Positions 37,667 to 51,019 of a stretch of 64,000 nucleotides of DNA are shown here, in pieces. The stretch covers positions 453,158,287-453,222,286 of the forward strand of contig CM062296.1 of the NCBI GenBank assembly GCA_031216915.1. Direction: 5' to 3'. The translations under genes were made by a program, and so were the position numbers. Source of the stretch: Pictodentalium vernedei (lineage: Eukaryota > Mollusca > Scaphopoda > Dentaliida > Dentaliidae). The notes under the pieces are model-generated. The model had not been told where the DNA came from and did not search any database. It saw nothing but the letters and a program-made list of their open reading frames with translations. Within the stretch, counting starts at the first letter, position 1, and every line of letters starts with the position of its first letter.

Positions 37667-39360
37667 ACTATATTACTGACTGACATCTTTTGTAAGATAA
37701 ACTTTAACTACACTACCTCGAACAAACAGGTATGACATATACAAAGTAAACAACAAATAAACTAGACATGAGGTTCAACATATGAAACAGATTCCCGATT
37801 AATCATATTAAAATTGTTAATCATGCCTGTTGCGTCATCGTTGTAATATTGACTGGCTAATATTCCAACTACATCATCAAGACATTGTTTAGGGAATCTT
37901 TATCCTCAAATGTTCTCTAGGTTTCATGTGTAACAATTTTTTAATTTTAAGTCTGAAAAACGAGACCATTTGACCAAATTGATCACCCAACCACTACGAC
38001 GGACACCTGTTTGTAGAAAGTGAACCATAGCCGACTGCCGACTTTGACTACCACGCACTGATGTGTGCAGAATCCATTCTTTGTTTTCAAAGATACTCGC
38101 GTCTTTGATATCACACGTTTTTGTAACGGGAACATATAAAATAAAATATACAACCATTATGCGGATGGACATTCTATGGACATGCTCTTTAAAATGGACA
38201 AAGACAACACTGGAATCATCCTTTCATGGTGTAACCACACGCAGATAAGGGCAATGATATGGCGTAACCTTCAAAATAGGCTAGCAGTTTGTTTAAACTC
38301 CAAGATATTTATTTTAATTATAGGTGATATCGTTTTACTTGATATTATTATTATAGGGCGAGTAAGACCTCTTTGTAAGTCGCATTATAAGTAACCCTAG
38401 TGAGAATGTTGCGAATGATTCCCACGCCACGAAGATCAACTTTCGCTAAGTACGCTATCGTAGATGAATTTCAGAGTTGGTGAATTTGCCTCAAACTTGC
38501 TTCGTGGCTTTGTGTGGATAGAAATTCACAAGAAAACACACAGAACTTCCCTCATACAGTTCACTTAGACCGTTGTTACTGAACTCTTTGTTTTACGCCA
38601 ATCCTTGCGCCGATAGACAGAAACGAAATGCGTTAATTATCGGCTATTAATTATCAACAAGTATGCACGATGTCATCTAATTGCTAAAATAATCGCAATG
38701 GCAAATACACCAGTACTTCCAATTTAGGTACTTTCAAATGCCGAAATGCGAAATGTGTGTAAATATCTTTTTCTACATTAGACCAAACTTGGACCCCAAT
38801 GCCATAAAATAATTGTTTGGGGGTGTTCTACATCCCAAGCACCTACTACACCAAAACATTATCTCACGGTCTAGGAGTCGACATTTTTAATTAATATTTT
38901 GTCTGCGGTCAGATCAGTGCTTATAAACACGGTCGTGTCAATGTCTAAATTTCTTCTACTACGTAAGTTATTGTGATGAATTGACGGTAACATCGGCTAA
39001 GGTTTACGGCTTAAAGTTTATGTTCAACCGAGTCGCTCCGCGCCACAAATCTCAAACCATGTTACCCTCAATTCATTACAATAACATATTTGTCCCAATA
39101 AAGCCCCACACATATACCAATCAATAAATCAATAAATCAGAGACTGGAATCCGAGATTAATTCTTTGATCTACCCGTGACGTCAAACGGTAAAATGCTAC
39201 TTGAGCCGTAAACATAGAAAAAGCCACGCGAGCTCTCGTCCAACCAGAGGGCGAGACTTTCAATCACATTAGAACACTAATCCAAACTTGTACCTTAAGA
39301 GCGTAAAATATTTTTAGAGTGGCACGTTAAGGACACCCCAAACCTCAAAAATATATTACG

Positions 39361-39398
39361 ACTTTGGGGTCCACACTTGACTTTGGGGTCCACACTTT
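39361..39398 (+). repeat. Two-copy tandem repeat, period 19 bases
   Basis: ACTTTGGGGTCCACACTTG is repeated at once as ACTTTGGGGTCCACACTTT, just at the left edge of the family A element before exon 2. Confidence 0.8.
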
Positions 39399-39643
39399 AC
39401 CAAACACGTAAGGCATACAACACTTGCAAATAAAATTAATGAATAACTAATTTTTTTCTTCTTGTTGTTTGCGTCAAAAAGAAAGCTTATGATCCCCCAT
39501 TGGAACAAGCGAGCTCGTTCCAGTGAGGGGTCATAAGCTATCTTTTTGAGACAAAAATGAAAAAAAAAAATAATGAAAACTGGATAAAGATTTTTGTGAA
39601 TAGTGCTGACCGGTTTCTGCCATTACGTTGGGTAAAGGGTTAA
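39391..39643. mobile_element. Family A MITE, close to exon 2
   Basis: The right end TTGGGTAAAGGGTTAA is intact and the left end is mutated (cacactttaccaaacacg). The core has an asymmetric apex (AACAAGCGAGCTCGTTC). It ends about 260 bases before exon 2. Confidence 0.82.
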
Positions 39644-39904
39644 TTAATATTCGGTCTGCAATCAGATTAGTGCTTGTAAACAGCTTTTGGGCAATTTTGT
39701 TTGACTGTACACGGATTCGCCCATTTTCTGCTTTGTAATATTTTTAAATCCCTTCAGGATTCTCCTATCAGTATATCTTGGTGTTGTGTTTGCATCTTCC
39801 CGGATTCTCCTGTTTTATATATTTCGATATTGTTTTGTTTTTTTTTTTGCCCCTTTCTGTACTAGCTATGCATGTTAAATTTTACTCTTTTTTCCTAATT
39901 CCAG

Positions 39905-39983
39905 ACCGCAAACAGTCCTGCTTTCTACCACGAAAAGCTTTCACATATGGGTGAGATGTCGGGAAACTACAGCCACACAAACG
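39905..39983 (+). CDS. MyoD: MyoD-family factor, exon 2 (residues 281-306 plus first base of codon 307)
   Basis: This 79-base exon lies between a pyrimidine-rich acceptor (tttcctaattccag|ACC) and a strong donor (AACG|gtgagt). Phase 0 in and phase 1 out join exactly with exon 1 and exon 3 and leave one open frame. The encoded peptide (TANSPAFYHEKLSHMGEMSG, then NYSHTN) shows the Tyr/Asn/Glu-type linker expected between the bHLH and helix III. Vertebrate MyoD genes also have a very short middle exon at this place (known family structure), which supports the call more than the weakly conserved sequence does. It stands alone in repeat-rich sequence, 35.2 kb from exon 1 and 14.8 kb from exon 3. 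Transcript data would settle it. Confidence 0.9.
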
Positions 39984-40552
39984 GTGAGTGGCAGATAACT
40001 TCAGTGTATACAGATTTTATTACGTATTTCATAATTGTGTTCGTGTTTAGAAAATTAAGAAAATATTCTCTCACTCATTCCCTACTTCAAAACCATAACC
40101 TGACGCAGATATTTTCAAGCTGCGCAACAAGGGCGAGAAAATATTAAATTGTATTTTATGTTCATGTTGGTGTCTTGGAAATTGAAAAGCAATTTTACGA
40201 CGGGCACCTCGGCGACCTAAACGAAAATTAATTGAGCTGTGAATGCTCTACCACGTGCAAACTTTAAAATTAAAGATATGCCCCGAAAATGATTCTTTTT
40301 GCTCTCGTCTCATGACACCTATATGGCAGCATAAAATGGTAGTTAAATTTGGCTTCACGTAACGAGTTATTCTGTTGGTAGTGCAACATTATAAAGTTAC
40401 TGAAGCCAGATAGTATTGTGGATGTGAATAAATGAGATCGCAATTTCAGAAATATTGTCAGTTGTGATACTCTAGATTCTGTCCCTTGTGTTTGCCAGAG
40501 GGGTCGAAACCGGAGACAAATAGGACACTTACCCCGTCCTCCCAAGTTACCT

Positions 40553-40792
40553 TTAACCCACTGAATCCGAGAGACCACTTTTCCGGTCCAAGAACATGAT
40601 AAGCATACTTTCATTAAGTAGGATGGTTGCTAACTTGAAGTGTGGGGTAGACCAATCAATATGTTCAACGTGCAGCCCCAAGGCTGCACGTTGAAAATAT
40701 TAATTGTTCTACCCCTAGATAATAAATATGGACTCTTCCAATTGCTTCCATTGAACTGACATGGAAGATACCACTAGTATTCAAAGGGTTAA
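40553..40792. mobile_element. TTAA fold-back MITE, family B
   Basis: TTAACCCACTGAATCCGAGAG to ATTCAAAGGGTTAA is replaced here only by small changes. The core hairpin lies near 40670-40695. It sits about 570 bases after exon 2. Confidence 0.88.
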
Positions 40793-41354
40793 AATGTCAG
40801 CCTCTGGTACATTCATGCTTGAATTCTCTAAAATGGTGCATGTGTCCTCATACTGATATTTCTCGTGTGATTTTTCTGGGTTATTCCTCTACTTTCCGGT
40901 TATTAAAGCCCGGTTACTAAAGCCCCCAAAACGTATGCAGGGAGCTCCAGTTGGCTTGAGAAGTTAATTGAAGTGAAGTTCTGGACAAAATATTTTTTCC
41001 ATTGCCATTGACGTCAGAACTATAATTTGACACACACCCCTCGCACTCACATTTCATTTGATGCCACCCATCTCTTTTCCACAAGCACGCTTCATAGTAA
41101 CACGATGAGTTTTACAATTTAAGATTCTGCAAATTTTATCAATATATAGGAAGTCTTGTAGGGCTAGTATATAATTTAAAATTGTTAACAAATTCAGTTG
41201 AATTTGCCAGTGAAATCCACCAACTGTCATGCCGGTTTATTTTTTCCACTTCAACCATTATATCAAGTCTTCTGATAATTAAAGACATAAGAACTGAACT
41301 TTAATCTAAAATGCTGTTCTACGCTGTTTTCTCCGACATTAAAATTTTTATTTT

Positions 41355-41605
41355 AACTCGTTGCCTAGCACGACTAGAAGGCACCACTTGCAAAAATATT
41401 TTCCTTGAGTACATAAAAATATCCATATTTTTCCCCAAAGCATAGCTTGTGAACCCTCATTGGGACGAACTCGCCGGGCTCGTTCCAATGAAATGGTCAT
41501 GTGCTATATTTTGGGGGAAAAACTGAAAAAATAATAAAATTCGAGTAATGATTTTTCTTGAGTAAAGCTGGACGGATATTGTCGTTATGTAAGATAAAAA
41601 AGGCT
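41355..41605. mobile_element. Degraded family A fold-back
   Basis: Collinear with family A: CACCACTTGCAAAAATATT, CATAGCTTGTGAACCCTCAT, apex GAACTCGCCGGGCTCGTTCC, then CTGGACGGATATTGTCG. Both ends are mutated. Confidence 0.6.
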
Positions 41606-43023
41606 CAATCTGGTTCGACTCTTTTGTGAGTGTCGCGGAAACAAATACACAGGGACTTATTTTTCTGTGGCGGTTCAGTGAACGCAACGTTGGGATGGTA
41701 TCAGGGACGTGGCTACAGGTGTCCGATTGGGAGGAGGTGTAGGGTAGTGAATTTGCAACCAGGGGAGGGACCGGGAGGGGGTAACCCCCTCCGCCCCCCC
41801 CCCCCCCCCTAGTTGGAAATTCACTACCGAGAAAATTTTTGAAAATAAAGCCATGAAAGGGGACATAAAATTGATTCTAGTAACCGAAATGTCAACACAT
41901 TTAAAATAGAATTATCAGGTTGTTATTATTATTTGATATTATTCTGGGAGTTGAATATGTGCTAAATAAATGCTCAAGCTGAGAACTTTGAGCAATTCAC
42001 ACTGACCTAACATTAAATCAGATCTTATGCAGGAATGATCAATTTTCGATGTTTCATCATTTTGTAACTGTGAATGATGGAATTAAATCAGGATAACGAT
42101 TTTACATGTTGCGATTTTCGAGAAGTGCATTTCGAGGATTTTTTTTATTACGATAAGTAAACGTAGTATTGGGAATCTCGTACCGATTGACATCATGCAT
42201 ACTTCTGAAGCTCGATATTGCGAACACTGTAGTTGTAAATAGTAACAGCTGGAATTTTTGCCGATTTGAAACCGAGTTGGAATTTTGGGAAGTAAAGGCG
42301 TCACCAGCATCGCCAAAGCAGTTCGAAAATCCAGATAGATAGAATTTCCAACTACTCATGACTTGCCCTACGAATTTCCAACTATAGGAAATTTTGACCA
42401 GGATTAGGGCGTGACACCCTCACACACCCGACTCTCGCCACGTCCATGGGTGGTTTGACAAATATTCAGGTAATTTCTGTGTTGAATGATTTTCCGGAGG
42501 CTCTTTTGAAAATATTGGAATCTTTTCCAAAGCGCATATAATAGAAATATAATCTGTTTTTTAATATATCGAAGATTATTTCATTCCTGGGCACAAAGGA
42601 AAAAATTGCTCCAATGAACAACTTTCTGCGTGTGCACTACATAATAGCTTTTTCGTACCCTTTCATGATATAATCGTCCGTATCCACGAAAAAAACTATA
42701 TACCCCCACGAATTGAACATAAAAAAATAGAAAGTAGGCACCAATAATCATTTGAACAACAAACCGAAGGTTTTTGAACGTCGAATGCGCACAGGGACTG
42801 TGCGTGTGCAAACTAATCCCTTTAAAGTACAATGATACTCATCTACGTCCAGCAGTTGCAAAGGCGGGAAAGCAAAGGGACAAGGACATCCACCAAAACA
42901 CAGTCTGCAGTCCCGCGGGGTAGTATGCAGTAGATGATTCTTTAGTCAGCTCTGTTGTTTGTTCTTCAGGCACGTAAAAGCTGTCACTTACGTGATATAG
43001 CTTATTGAGAAGGTTCACTTGCC

Positions 43024-43055
43024 TTATTTATTTATTTATTTATTTATTTAATAAT

Positions 43056-43126
<71 letters not shown>

Positions 43127-43130
43127 TTTC
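43024..43130 (+). repeat. (TTTA)n microsatellite
   Basis: About 26 units with one AATAATT interruption near 43050. No SINE body adjoins it. Confidence 0.9.
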
Positions 43131-44201
43131 GTTGCTAACAAACATAGTTACATGACATCAAGGAATTACAAAATAACACAATGTGATAAAAGACAAAACA
43201 TGCGTACTAACTAGAATACTGGGAACATGACAGTCTTAATATTAATGGGTTGATGATATACGCATGCGCACATTTCGTTTAGTCCATCTCCGAAAGTTTT
43301 AAATAGTAATTATTCTGATTGTTGTGTGTTGTTGTTCTTCTGGCAAGTATTGCCTGTCACCGGTGATTAATATTGTGGCGCAGATCGAGCCTTCATAGAC
43401 AGATGTAGTCTGTCTCCGGCTCGACTGGGCCTGCCTCAAAGGTTTGATGCTCCCTAGACCTTACGAACTTTCCAAGTTGACTTGGAGCTTCCGTTGGTTT
43501 AGACCTAGCATCGGGGGAGGGTCGCCAGGACGAGACAAGCCATTTGGGGAAGCTTGGTCGAACTGGACATTTGAACACGTTTGTTACCTTTAAATATTCC
43601 AGCAAACAAAATGCCAACAAAAATTCGTTTGCCCTAAGAGAGAAATCAGATAGTAAAATGCATAACCACATCATAACTCGCTGTTCTTTAATGTGAACCG
43701 CCCTGAACCCTGCATGCGGTCGATAATCTGAGATGATGGTGTGGTTTATTTAAGTTTTTATACTAATGCTCTAAAAATAAACATTCGATTCTATCACAGC
43801 CGCCTTTTAGATTCCAACATGTATCTATCTGGTGAACGTTTCTTCTGCACCAGAGGACATCATTGAATGACAACAAACAACAAATTAAAAAGTGCTTCCA
43901 TTAAAAATTAGGAACCCAACATAATTTGTTTAAATATTTCAAATTCCGCAACGGGGATTTAAAAATGAAGAGTTTCATAAATCTCGTTACTAGTTGGCGT
44001 AAAAATACGTTAATAGTACGTTCAGTTGCAGCTGTTTCCAAAACAATTAGGAAAGGATTTGATCTTTAGATAAAATCAAAATACCAAAAGTGCAGCCAGG
44101 TGGGTTAATAGGGGCAATGTGCCCTCTGCCCAGTTTCAAAAGGCCCACTTGTGGTAAACATAAAACCAAACATGAACCCAAAAGCCGTAATATGAGTTTT
44201 T

Positions 44202-44230
44202 GGTGTGTTACGTCCTGTGGACGTAGCACA
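44202..44230. repeat. Short hairpin
   Basis: GTGTGTTACGTCC / GGACGTAGCACAC about TGT, one mismatch. Confidence 0.6.
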
Positions 44231-45181
44231 CCAACATTTATGTTATGGCATTTGAGTTCAAGTTTGACTTAGGTGGAGATAGGTTCAGGCCCCCTAGCGA
44301 TACTGTAGAGAACAAGTTAGAACTTTCTATATTTTTTTAAAATATATATCGGCAGAGTTGTTCAGTGTAAACTGCACACATGGGGATATCTGTACACACA
44401 GTTAGCTGATCCAGAAAAGACTTGAAGTCCAAGAAAGCAAATTTACAGCGCATGGACCGAATGGTAGACTACCCGGTTGTCCATGAGCTGAAAAAAAAAT
44501 GCTTGTACGACTCTCAAGATTCTACTGGTCTCGCAAGTTAGTGAAAGGACAGATATCCGCTCGCCGTGTAGCCAAGTACGGAATCCCTTCATGCATGTTG
44601 CAGAGGCGGGGTCGTTATGGCTAGCATGTAATTGCCCAGGGTGTTGTTAAGACGGCTTCACGTGCATGTGTGCGACAGAAATGTTGACTGTTTCTTTTGC
44701 GTTTAGGATAGAATTGATTACGGTTCATCTTACGCAATAGGAGATAGACGAAACTTCAACGAGCGCATCCCCCATGGTGTTATATCGGCGATCGTTGAAT
44801 TAGTGGCGTACTGGAATGAGTGATAAATATTTCACGCTAACTGTGGTAATTGAACCAATTACTGTAACCAATAATTAATTAGGCAATTGAAATTGCCTTA
44901 GCACTGACACCGTCATATTGACACCATTAATTATTTATCAGGAAAGATTATCCTCAAAACAATGTGAGTCTCGAAGAGTGCAAAATAACTCACAGCTATC
45001 ATTGAATTTAAATCACCACAAGAATGCCGTAATGTACTTAAGATGACAAATTAGTTTCTGGAATTTGTACCCATTTGACCATGTGTATTACTAGCTTGCC
45101 GTACCGTCCAACGAGAGTATACTACTATCACATCCAGGGATTTTGCGAAGATGGCGGATTGTAGTGTGGGGGTGTAAACTT

Positions 45182-45824
45182 TAGAGTTGATACGGTTAAC
45201 CAATTAATCGGTTAACCAATGATCAACATCTTGATCGATCAAAAAAGTAATTGATCGGTTAACCGTTACTTTAGAACTACGGTATCATATGGGTTAATAA
45301 AGGAACGAACTTGCTCCAAAACAGGCAAACATTGTCACACTGGTTCACATCAATTATATGAGACAGAGAAAAGCATGCCAGTTACGTGCTGGCATACTTG
45401 TTCACTTGCCTGATCATTATACTGTATCAGTAGCAGAAAATGGTCATTCTCAACCCTTTATCCATTAAGGATAGCAGACGATACTTGCAAAATAAATTCA
45501 TAAATTACTAAATATGTTCACTTTTTGTCTCAAAAACATAGCTTATGACCCCTCATTGGAACGAGCTCAACGAGATCGTTCCAATGAGGGGTCATAAGAT
45601 GTGTTTTTGAGACAAAAATTGAAAACATAATAAATTTGAATGGAGATTTTTGTATATAGGCCTAGTCGGTTTTGTTTGTTACGTTGGGTAAAGGGTTCAT
45701 GCTGTTGATCATCAACGGTATGGCAGTTATTCAGATATCTATTTGGACACGTCATTAATCGGTTAACCAAGGTTAATCCATGTGAGTAATCGATCAAGAA
45801 AACCCCTTAACCGTTGCAGCTCTA
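45182..45824. mobile_element. Composite non-autonomous hAT, second copy
   Basis: TAGAGTTGATACGGTTAACC and CCGTTGCAGCTCTA are flanked by the exact 8-base GTAAACTT (45174-45181, 45825-45832). It is collinear with 34210-34844 throughout, including the internal family A element at the same offset. Confidence 0.95.
45454..45695. mobile_element. Family A MITE nested in the second composite hAT
   Basis: Same offset in its host as the copy at 34482 (272 and 129 bases from the ends). The apex here reads GAGCTCAACGAGATC. Confidence 0.88.
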
Positions 45825-46239
45825 GTAAACTTGATATGTCCCGACTACGATGTCTCATGTCAATACTGACAAAACGTTGCAAGTGCAAAATCAAGGCATG
45901 CTTTCAGAGGCTTAGAAATAACCCGCGAACGATCTGTTAGGCTACGTGAGGCTTACGTCAATTGTAAAATTCTCGAACGCGAAACACAGGTTACGACAAA
46001 GCAGTGCAACGTAACTTGATTAAATTGCTAATGTCGCATGTTTTGCTAGAACGACTTCACAATCTTTCCGGACGATCTCGACTCAGGTTGAGAACTGCTG
46101 CATCCACATATGAATAGAATGACACGATGTTTCCATTTTGAAAGAATTTCGGCCGAAGTAATTAGAAACAACTAACGCACGATCTCGCTTTGGTGAGATC
46201 ATTCGTTTGCTGTTCCTATTTATTTTGGTGGAATTCCTC

Positions 46240-46492
46240 TTAACCCTTTACCTAACATGAAAAGCAGACGACACTTGCAAAAAAAATTCTTGATTAACTA
46301 TTTTTTTTTCATTTTTTGTCTCAAAAACATAGGTTATGACCGCTCATTGGAACGAGCTCGACGAGATCGTTCCAATGCGGGGTCATAACCTGTGTTTTTG
46401 AGACAAAAAAATGAAAAAATAATGAAAATTAATTGGGGATTTTTGAGAATAGCGCTGGCCGGTTTTGGCCGTTACGTTGGGTAAAGGATTAA
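46240..46492. mobile_element. TTAA fold-back MITE, family A
   Basis: TTAACCCTTTACCTAACAT and GTTGGGTAAAGGATTAA bound it. Core arms contain CATAGGTTATGACC with a long apex. Confidence 0.9.
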
Positions 46493-46929
46493 GGTTTAAA
46501 ACAGCACGACTGGCGCAGTGAAAATAGAAGCATCACATCACCTTTTTCCCATCGGTTACCACCATGCTATATAGCGTAACCCGTTAACGGGTTACGATAT
46601 AAGCCCTTTATTTCCAGGCCTGCCTTCATAGAATCCATACATTGATGACGTAGTTGGAATACTAGTTTGTCTGGATAAAAGTTCAAAATCTCCATAGCCC
46701 GGAACAAGTACTGTAAGCCATTAGTGGTATGTTCCTGACAAGAGCTGATCGATTCATAGGACTCCAATCTTGATGAAAATGTCCAGACTGGAAAAATTAC
46801 TGAGGTGGAGGTTTTATCACTCGTTCATCCCATAGCTACGCCACTTAATTCATACCTGCTGTTTTCAATAAACCTTTATTAAGTTATAAGTTTTATCGTC
46901 ACGATATAGTCCTGGACGCTTATGTGGCG

Positions 46930-47150
46930 TTAACCCTTTACCCAACACAGACGATATCGAGATTTATTATTTTGAATATTTTTTTCCAAACATTTCAACA
47001 AAACCAAATCATGTGACACCTCGTTGGAACGAGCTCGTTCCAGTGGGGCGGTTACATGATATGGTTTTGTTGTAATATTTTGAAAAATAATTGTTATCCA
47101 ACGGCTCCTTTTGTACATTATGGGGCGGATGCTGCCGTTTCGTTGGGGAA
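46930..47150. mobile_element. TTAA fold-back MITE with family A ends and a changed core
   Basis: The left end TTAACCCTTTACCCAACAC is family A. The core is a different palindrome flank (CAAAACCAAATCATGTGACA) around the shared apex CGTTGGAACGAGCTCGTTCC. The right end is eroded (cgttggggaatgac). Confidence 0.75.
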
Positions 47151-47647
47151 TGACACCAATAAATAAATAATTAAATTTGAACAGAAATAAGAATTACGAG
47201 TTAAAAACTCAACAGAATTGGAATATTTGGCTTACGTGTGGTTTGGGGGTGACATATAACAAACATCCGCCATAGTCATCTGGCTGGATTGATAGTTTCC
47301 AACCCATTTAATATAGTTTGAATATTGTCCCGAAGAATACCATCGATTGTAAATTATCAAATCTGATTTGGTAGCGAAGATTTGTAATAAAATAAAATAG
47401 TAACCCACCCCCACCCCACCAAAAATGAGGGAACACATTTTGTGAAGTGAGAGTCACTAAAACTTGATCATGCAACCCTACAGGCAGATGAGGAGATGGG
47501 ATAATAAAAGTGAGTTGGGCTAAAAGAGTTTTTTTAATCCAACGGCCCTTGCCCAAAGTGAAATCGTCCTCACACTTTTTCTTAAAAATGTCAACCTTAT
47601 ATACATTCATACTTTTAGTCTCAAAAACTGGTGCATGCACTATCTCC

Positions 47648-47952
47648 GGGAAGGTGGCTAAGTGGATAGGGCATTGTACCTCAAACCGAAAGGTCTAAGG
47701 TTCGATCCTCACCAGGGGTTACTGGGATATGTCCTTGGGCAAGGCATATAGTCCACGGTGGCGCAGTGGACTACGGTGTGCCGCGTGTCTTCAACCTTCC
47801 TGCTTGTGCGGAGTTAGTAAGTTTGCGAGTCTGTCAGTTACTCGCCGCTGCTCGGTGATTCTCTCCGGGTTCTCCGGCTTCCTCTACCCGTAAAACTGCC
47901 CGACATGAGGTGATCTTGGCTGTCAAAAGTGTCGTTAAACCCCAATAAAAAT
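47648..47952 (+). mobile_element. tRNA-headed SINE, short tail
   Basis: TGGCTAAGTGG (A box) and GGTTCGATCCT (B box) are visible in the head. The body has a small internal deletion around the CACGTGGGGGCAC segment. The tail is only AATAAAAA. Confidence 0.87.
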
Positions 47953-48560
47953 GTACTTTCGCCCTGATATTTTATTGTCTATTCTGCTACAGTTATTCCT
48001 TTACTTTCTGGGTGTTTTATCCTCTAACAAGTACCCAGGGTGCTCCAATTGGCATGGACAATTATTTGTTTCCCGAGGAAGATCCTGGACCTTCGCGTTC
48101 GGGGGATAGACACTCGTGACCCAGGTGAAATGAAGTCTGGGATAATTTTACTGCCATTATATTGTCCCTTTCCTCATTTGATTGAGCCTGACTACGCACC
48201 TTTTGTCTTCGCGATTTAATGAGTACAACGTGTTATGCATTTTAGAACACAGAACAATTACATTGGCGTGTTTAAATATATTCTGCCATTGTCTGTTGAT
48301 CTGACGATAATATTGGCATTCCGTGAAGTAATAATGTTGGCAGACATTTAAGCACTAGCGTTGATTTTGAACAAGAGGAAGATGATGTTATCCTCAAGGT
48401 GGATCGGGTGCAAGAGGAAGTCACTATTTTAATAAACAAGACAAAACACCAGGCATCTTCCAGTGATTATTTTGACATGACGTCAATTGAGGAGAACAAG
48501 TCGCCATCTGCAATGCTTTAGCATTGCAGATAGCGCCTTGTTCCACTCAATACATCATCC

Positions 48561-48628
48561 ACAGTCATGATTAGCCATTGTGCATAAGTATGTGACCTTA
48601 AACACCAATAAATAAATAATAAATAATA
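48561..48628 (+). mobile_element. SINE 3'-end fragment
   Basis: It matches only the last about 65 bases of the subtype at 21605-21963 (GATTAGCCATTGTGCA, TGTGACCTTAAACACC, AAAT tail). Confidence 0.7.
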
Positions 48629-48790
48629 CACGATCCTCTCTCAACTTGTATTGCGGTACTCCCTCTGAAATGAACTCCGGTAGCTTAATATTTTTCGCTT
48701 CACTTTGGACACTTTGTACAAAGGGTACGCCATTGAACTATTTTGTTGTTGCAATGCTTAGGATTATCCAGGAGGGGTTACTGGTTTGGC

Positions 48791-49116
48791 GGATCGGTTG
48801 CTCAGTGGGTATGAAGTTGGACTTCAAACCGAAAGGTCCCCCGATGACCCTGTCCAGCGGTAACTGCGTTGTGTCCTAGGACAAGGCACTTGTACCTATT
48901 GCCCACGTAGGGGCACGATGATGCTGTGTACTAATGTGTACTTACATCGACACATGCCTTTAATCAATGCAAACCCTGCTTGCGCGGAGCTAGTACGTTT
49001 TTACGCTGTTCGGCGGTTCTCTTCGACAACTTCGGCTTCATCCATCCGTATAACTTTCCGACACGAAGTGATCCTGGTTGCCGGAAGTGTCGTTAAACCG
49101 ACATAAATGAATATAA
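48791..49116 (+). mobile_element. tRNA-headed SINE with 13-bp target duplication
   Basis: TTACTGGTTTGGC occurs exactly at 48778-48790 and 49117-49129 and bounds a copy of the shared body with TTGCTCAGTGG in the head. The tail is short and degenerate (acataaatgaatataa). Confidence 0.9.
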
Positions 49117-50204
49117 TTACTGGTTTGGCAAGGTCGTTCATCTCTAATTCGGCGCTTTTCTGGCCTACAAATTGAACAGTGTGTCTTGGTTCACAAAACA
49201 GAATAAACCTTTCTTTTTTATTCTTATTGTATGCGTCGCTTGAATTTTTTTTACAGATCTCTTGATCTGTATCAAGACCACTCCTCCTAGGGTGTGAGGC
49301 GGTTTTACACATTTAGTCGGAAATCTCCTTGAAAAGGTTAGACATTCATATTACTTCCCACGACATTTCCTGAAGAAACTTGATTATTTTGCAGTAAGGA
49401 ATCAGCTAGCGTCATGGCGCCTTGTTATCTGAGATTTCCGAATACCTAGATTTGCTTGCTATGCTTTCATGCATTGATCACCGTTTAGCAATAAAATTCA
49501 AATTGACATCTTATGGTGATGAACTTGGCTCATTAAATGCTATCATTCGTGTTTATCAGATACGCTTAGCGATAACATTGCTAATCCAAGAAATCGAGAT
49601 ATCAATAGGTGAAACTCTTAGCTATCTGAATGACGATATTTACTTTATTATTCACCCCATACGGCTCTGGGAGTAAGCTAGAGGTTAGTACGCATTGGAG
49701 GCCATGTTTTTTTTTCGTTTTCATTCAAGGTTTGTGAAAAGATACATCATTTTAGCCAGATGGGTAAAAAACTAAAATATTTATTTTCGGTTCAGATTCT
49801 GGGTTTGAAAGCTGGAATTAAAGAGTGCGACAAATGTTTGGATGGAATGGGTTTTACATTCGGATTCGTATTGAAATATCGCGCAATGTATTTGGGAAAT
49901 AAAAACGATGGCACTGTACGTCAGTAAATCAATTATAGAATCGGATCTTTTATGGTTATCCCGCCAAACTTGCAGCGCCTTAATGGTATGTGCTTAGCAC
50001 AAAGAGAATTCCAAGACCCCTGAAACAACGAAAGTAAATCTTTCGCGGGGTGCAGTTTCCGATATTAGCACCAATAACTAGTGCGTCTGTATTTAGCAAT
50101 GTAAAGTGTCTACTTTCCAACCCTCAGTCGCAAAGGGTCTATTTTGATCATTTGTTTTTCACTTTATTTGATTCTTTAAGATGAATAACTGTTTCGACCG
50201 AACA

Positions 50205-50330
50205 GGTCCTCAAACCGATTACGTCCGCAAACCCCGAGCAAATTGTGCCCGCAGGCAGACCTCAAGCCGATTACGCCCCAAAACACAAGCTGATTGTGTC
50301 TGCGGGCAAGCCTTGGGTCATTTACGTTCT
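50205..50330 (+). repeat. Imperfect tandem repeat, period about 53 bases
   Basis: TCCTCAAACCGATTACGTCC ... AAATTGTGCCCGCAGGCA is followed by ACCTCAAGCCGATTACGCCC ... GATTGTGTCTGCGGGCA, and the start of a third, weaker unit. Confidence 0.75.
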
Positions 50331-51019
50331 CAAAAAATGCACTACGCTGCGGAATAATAACCTCAACGTTTATATAAACACGATTTCGAAATTTATGTTA
50401 AATTAATAAATCAAATTAAGAAAATATGACAGATAGATAGTCCAGATAAGGACGAACTATTTGTTTGATTGCATTAGAATATACATACAGGGCAATAACT
50501 TTTATACAAAAATCTCGTGCGAAAGTCGATCTACCTTGTTATATCCGTTCGCACAGTCGGAGGTTCGACTTTCATGCAGAATTTCAAAAGCCTTCAAAAG
50601 AAACATGTTTGGTGGTCCTTTGCTGTTTTAAGAGCGATTTTTATTTTCCGGTATTTCACACACGTGCTAGGTTTCGATATACACCACTCTCATTCGACTA
50701 TCCGAGGCTATCGCACCGCGGGGAGATTGCACAGATCGCTGATGTTTTCACGTTCCATGTGAATGGTAAGGGGATGAGATTAATTATGAAACATTCGTCA
50801 GCTTGGGCGCGACGTTTATCATAACACAAAACGAGAGAAAAGTATCAATGTAGTTATTTTCACTTGAATTCCATACTAAGGTATTAATTATCTTTTATGT
50901 GGAACCGGGGCTAAAACACACGAGTGTCTTCCACGTTGCAAGCGTATTATTGTGATAATCTGTTGGTAGCTTTTACAGAATACGCCAGGTGTGAACGTAT
51001 CGTAAAAAAACGCTTACAA

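Larger units (their letters stand above)
4668..39904 (+). other. Intron 1 of the MyoD gene, 35.2 kb, packed with repeats
   Basis: The boundaries are GT at 4668 and AG at 39903-39904. It holds seven SINE copies, three hAT-type elements, about twenty TTAA-flanked fold-back elements and several microsatellites, listed separately. I see no conserved coding exon and no transposase frame. Stretches without an assigned element (about 15000-15650, 15720-16900, 29000-30440, 35470-36400 and 37700-39350) are AT-rich unique-looking sequence in which enhancers could lie; none can be picked out by eye. Confidence 0.9.

Noticed and set aside
16991..43214. Frames rich in YLFI repeats at several places (about 17060, 18450, 19350, 25290, 43020)
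   Set aside because: They are translations of (TTTA)n / (AAAT)n arrays, not membrane proteins.
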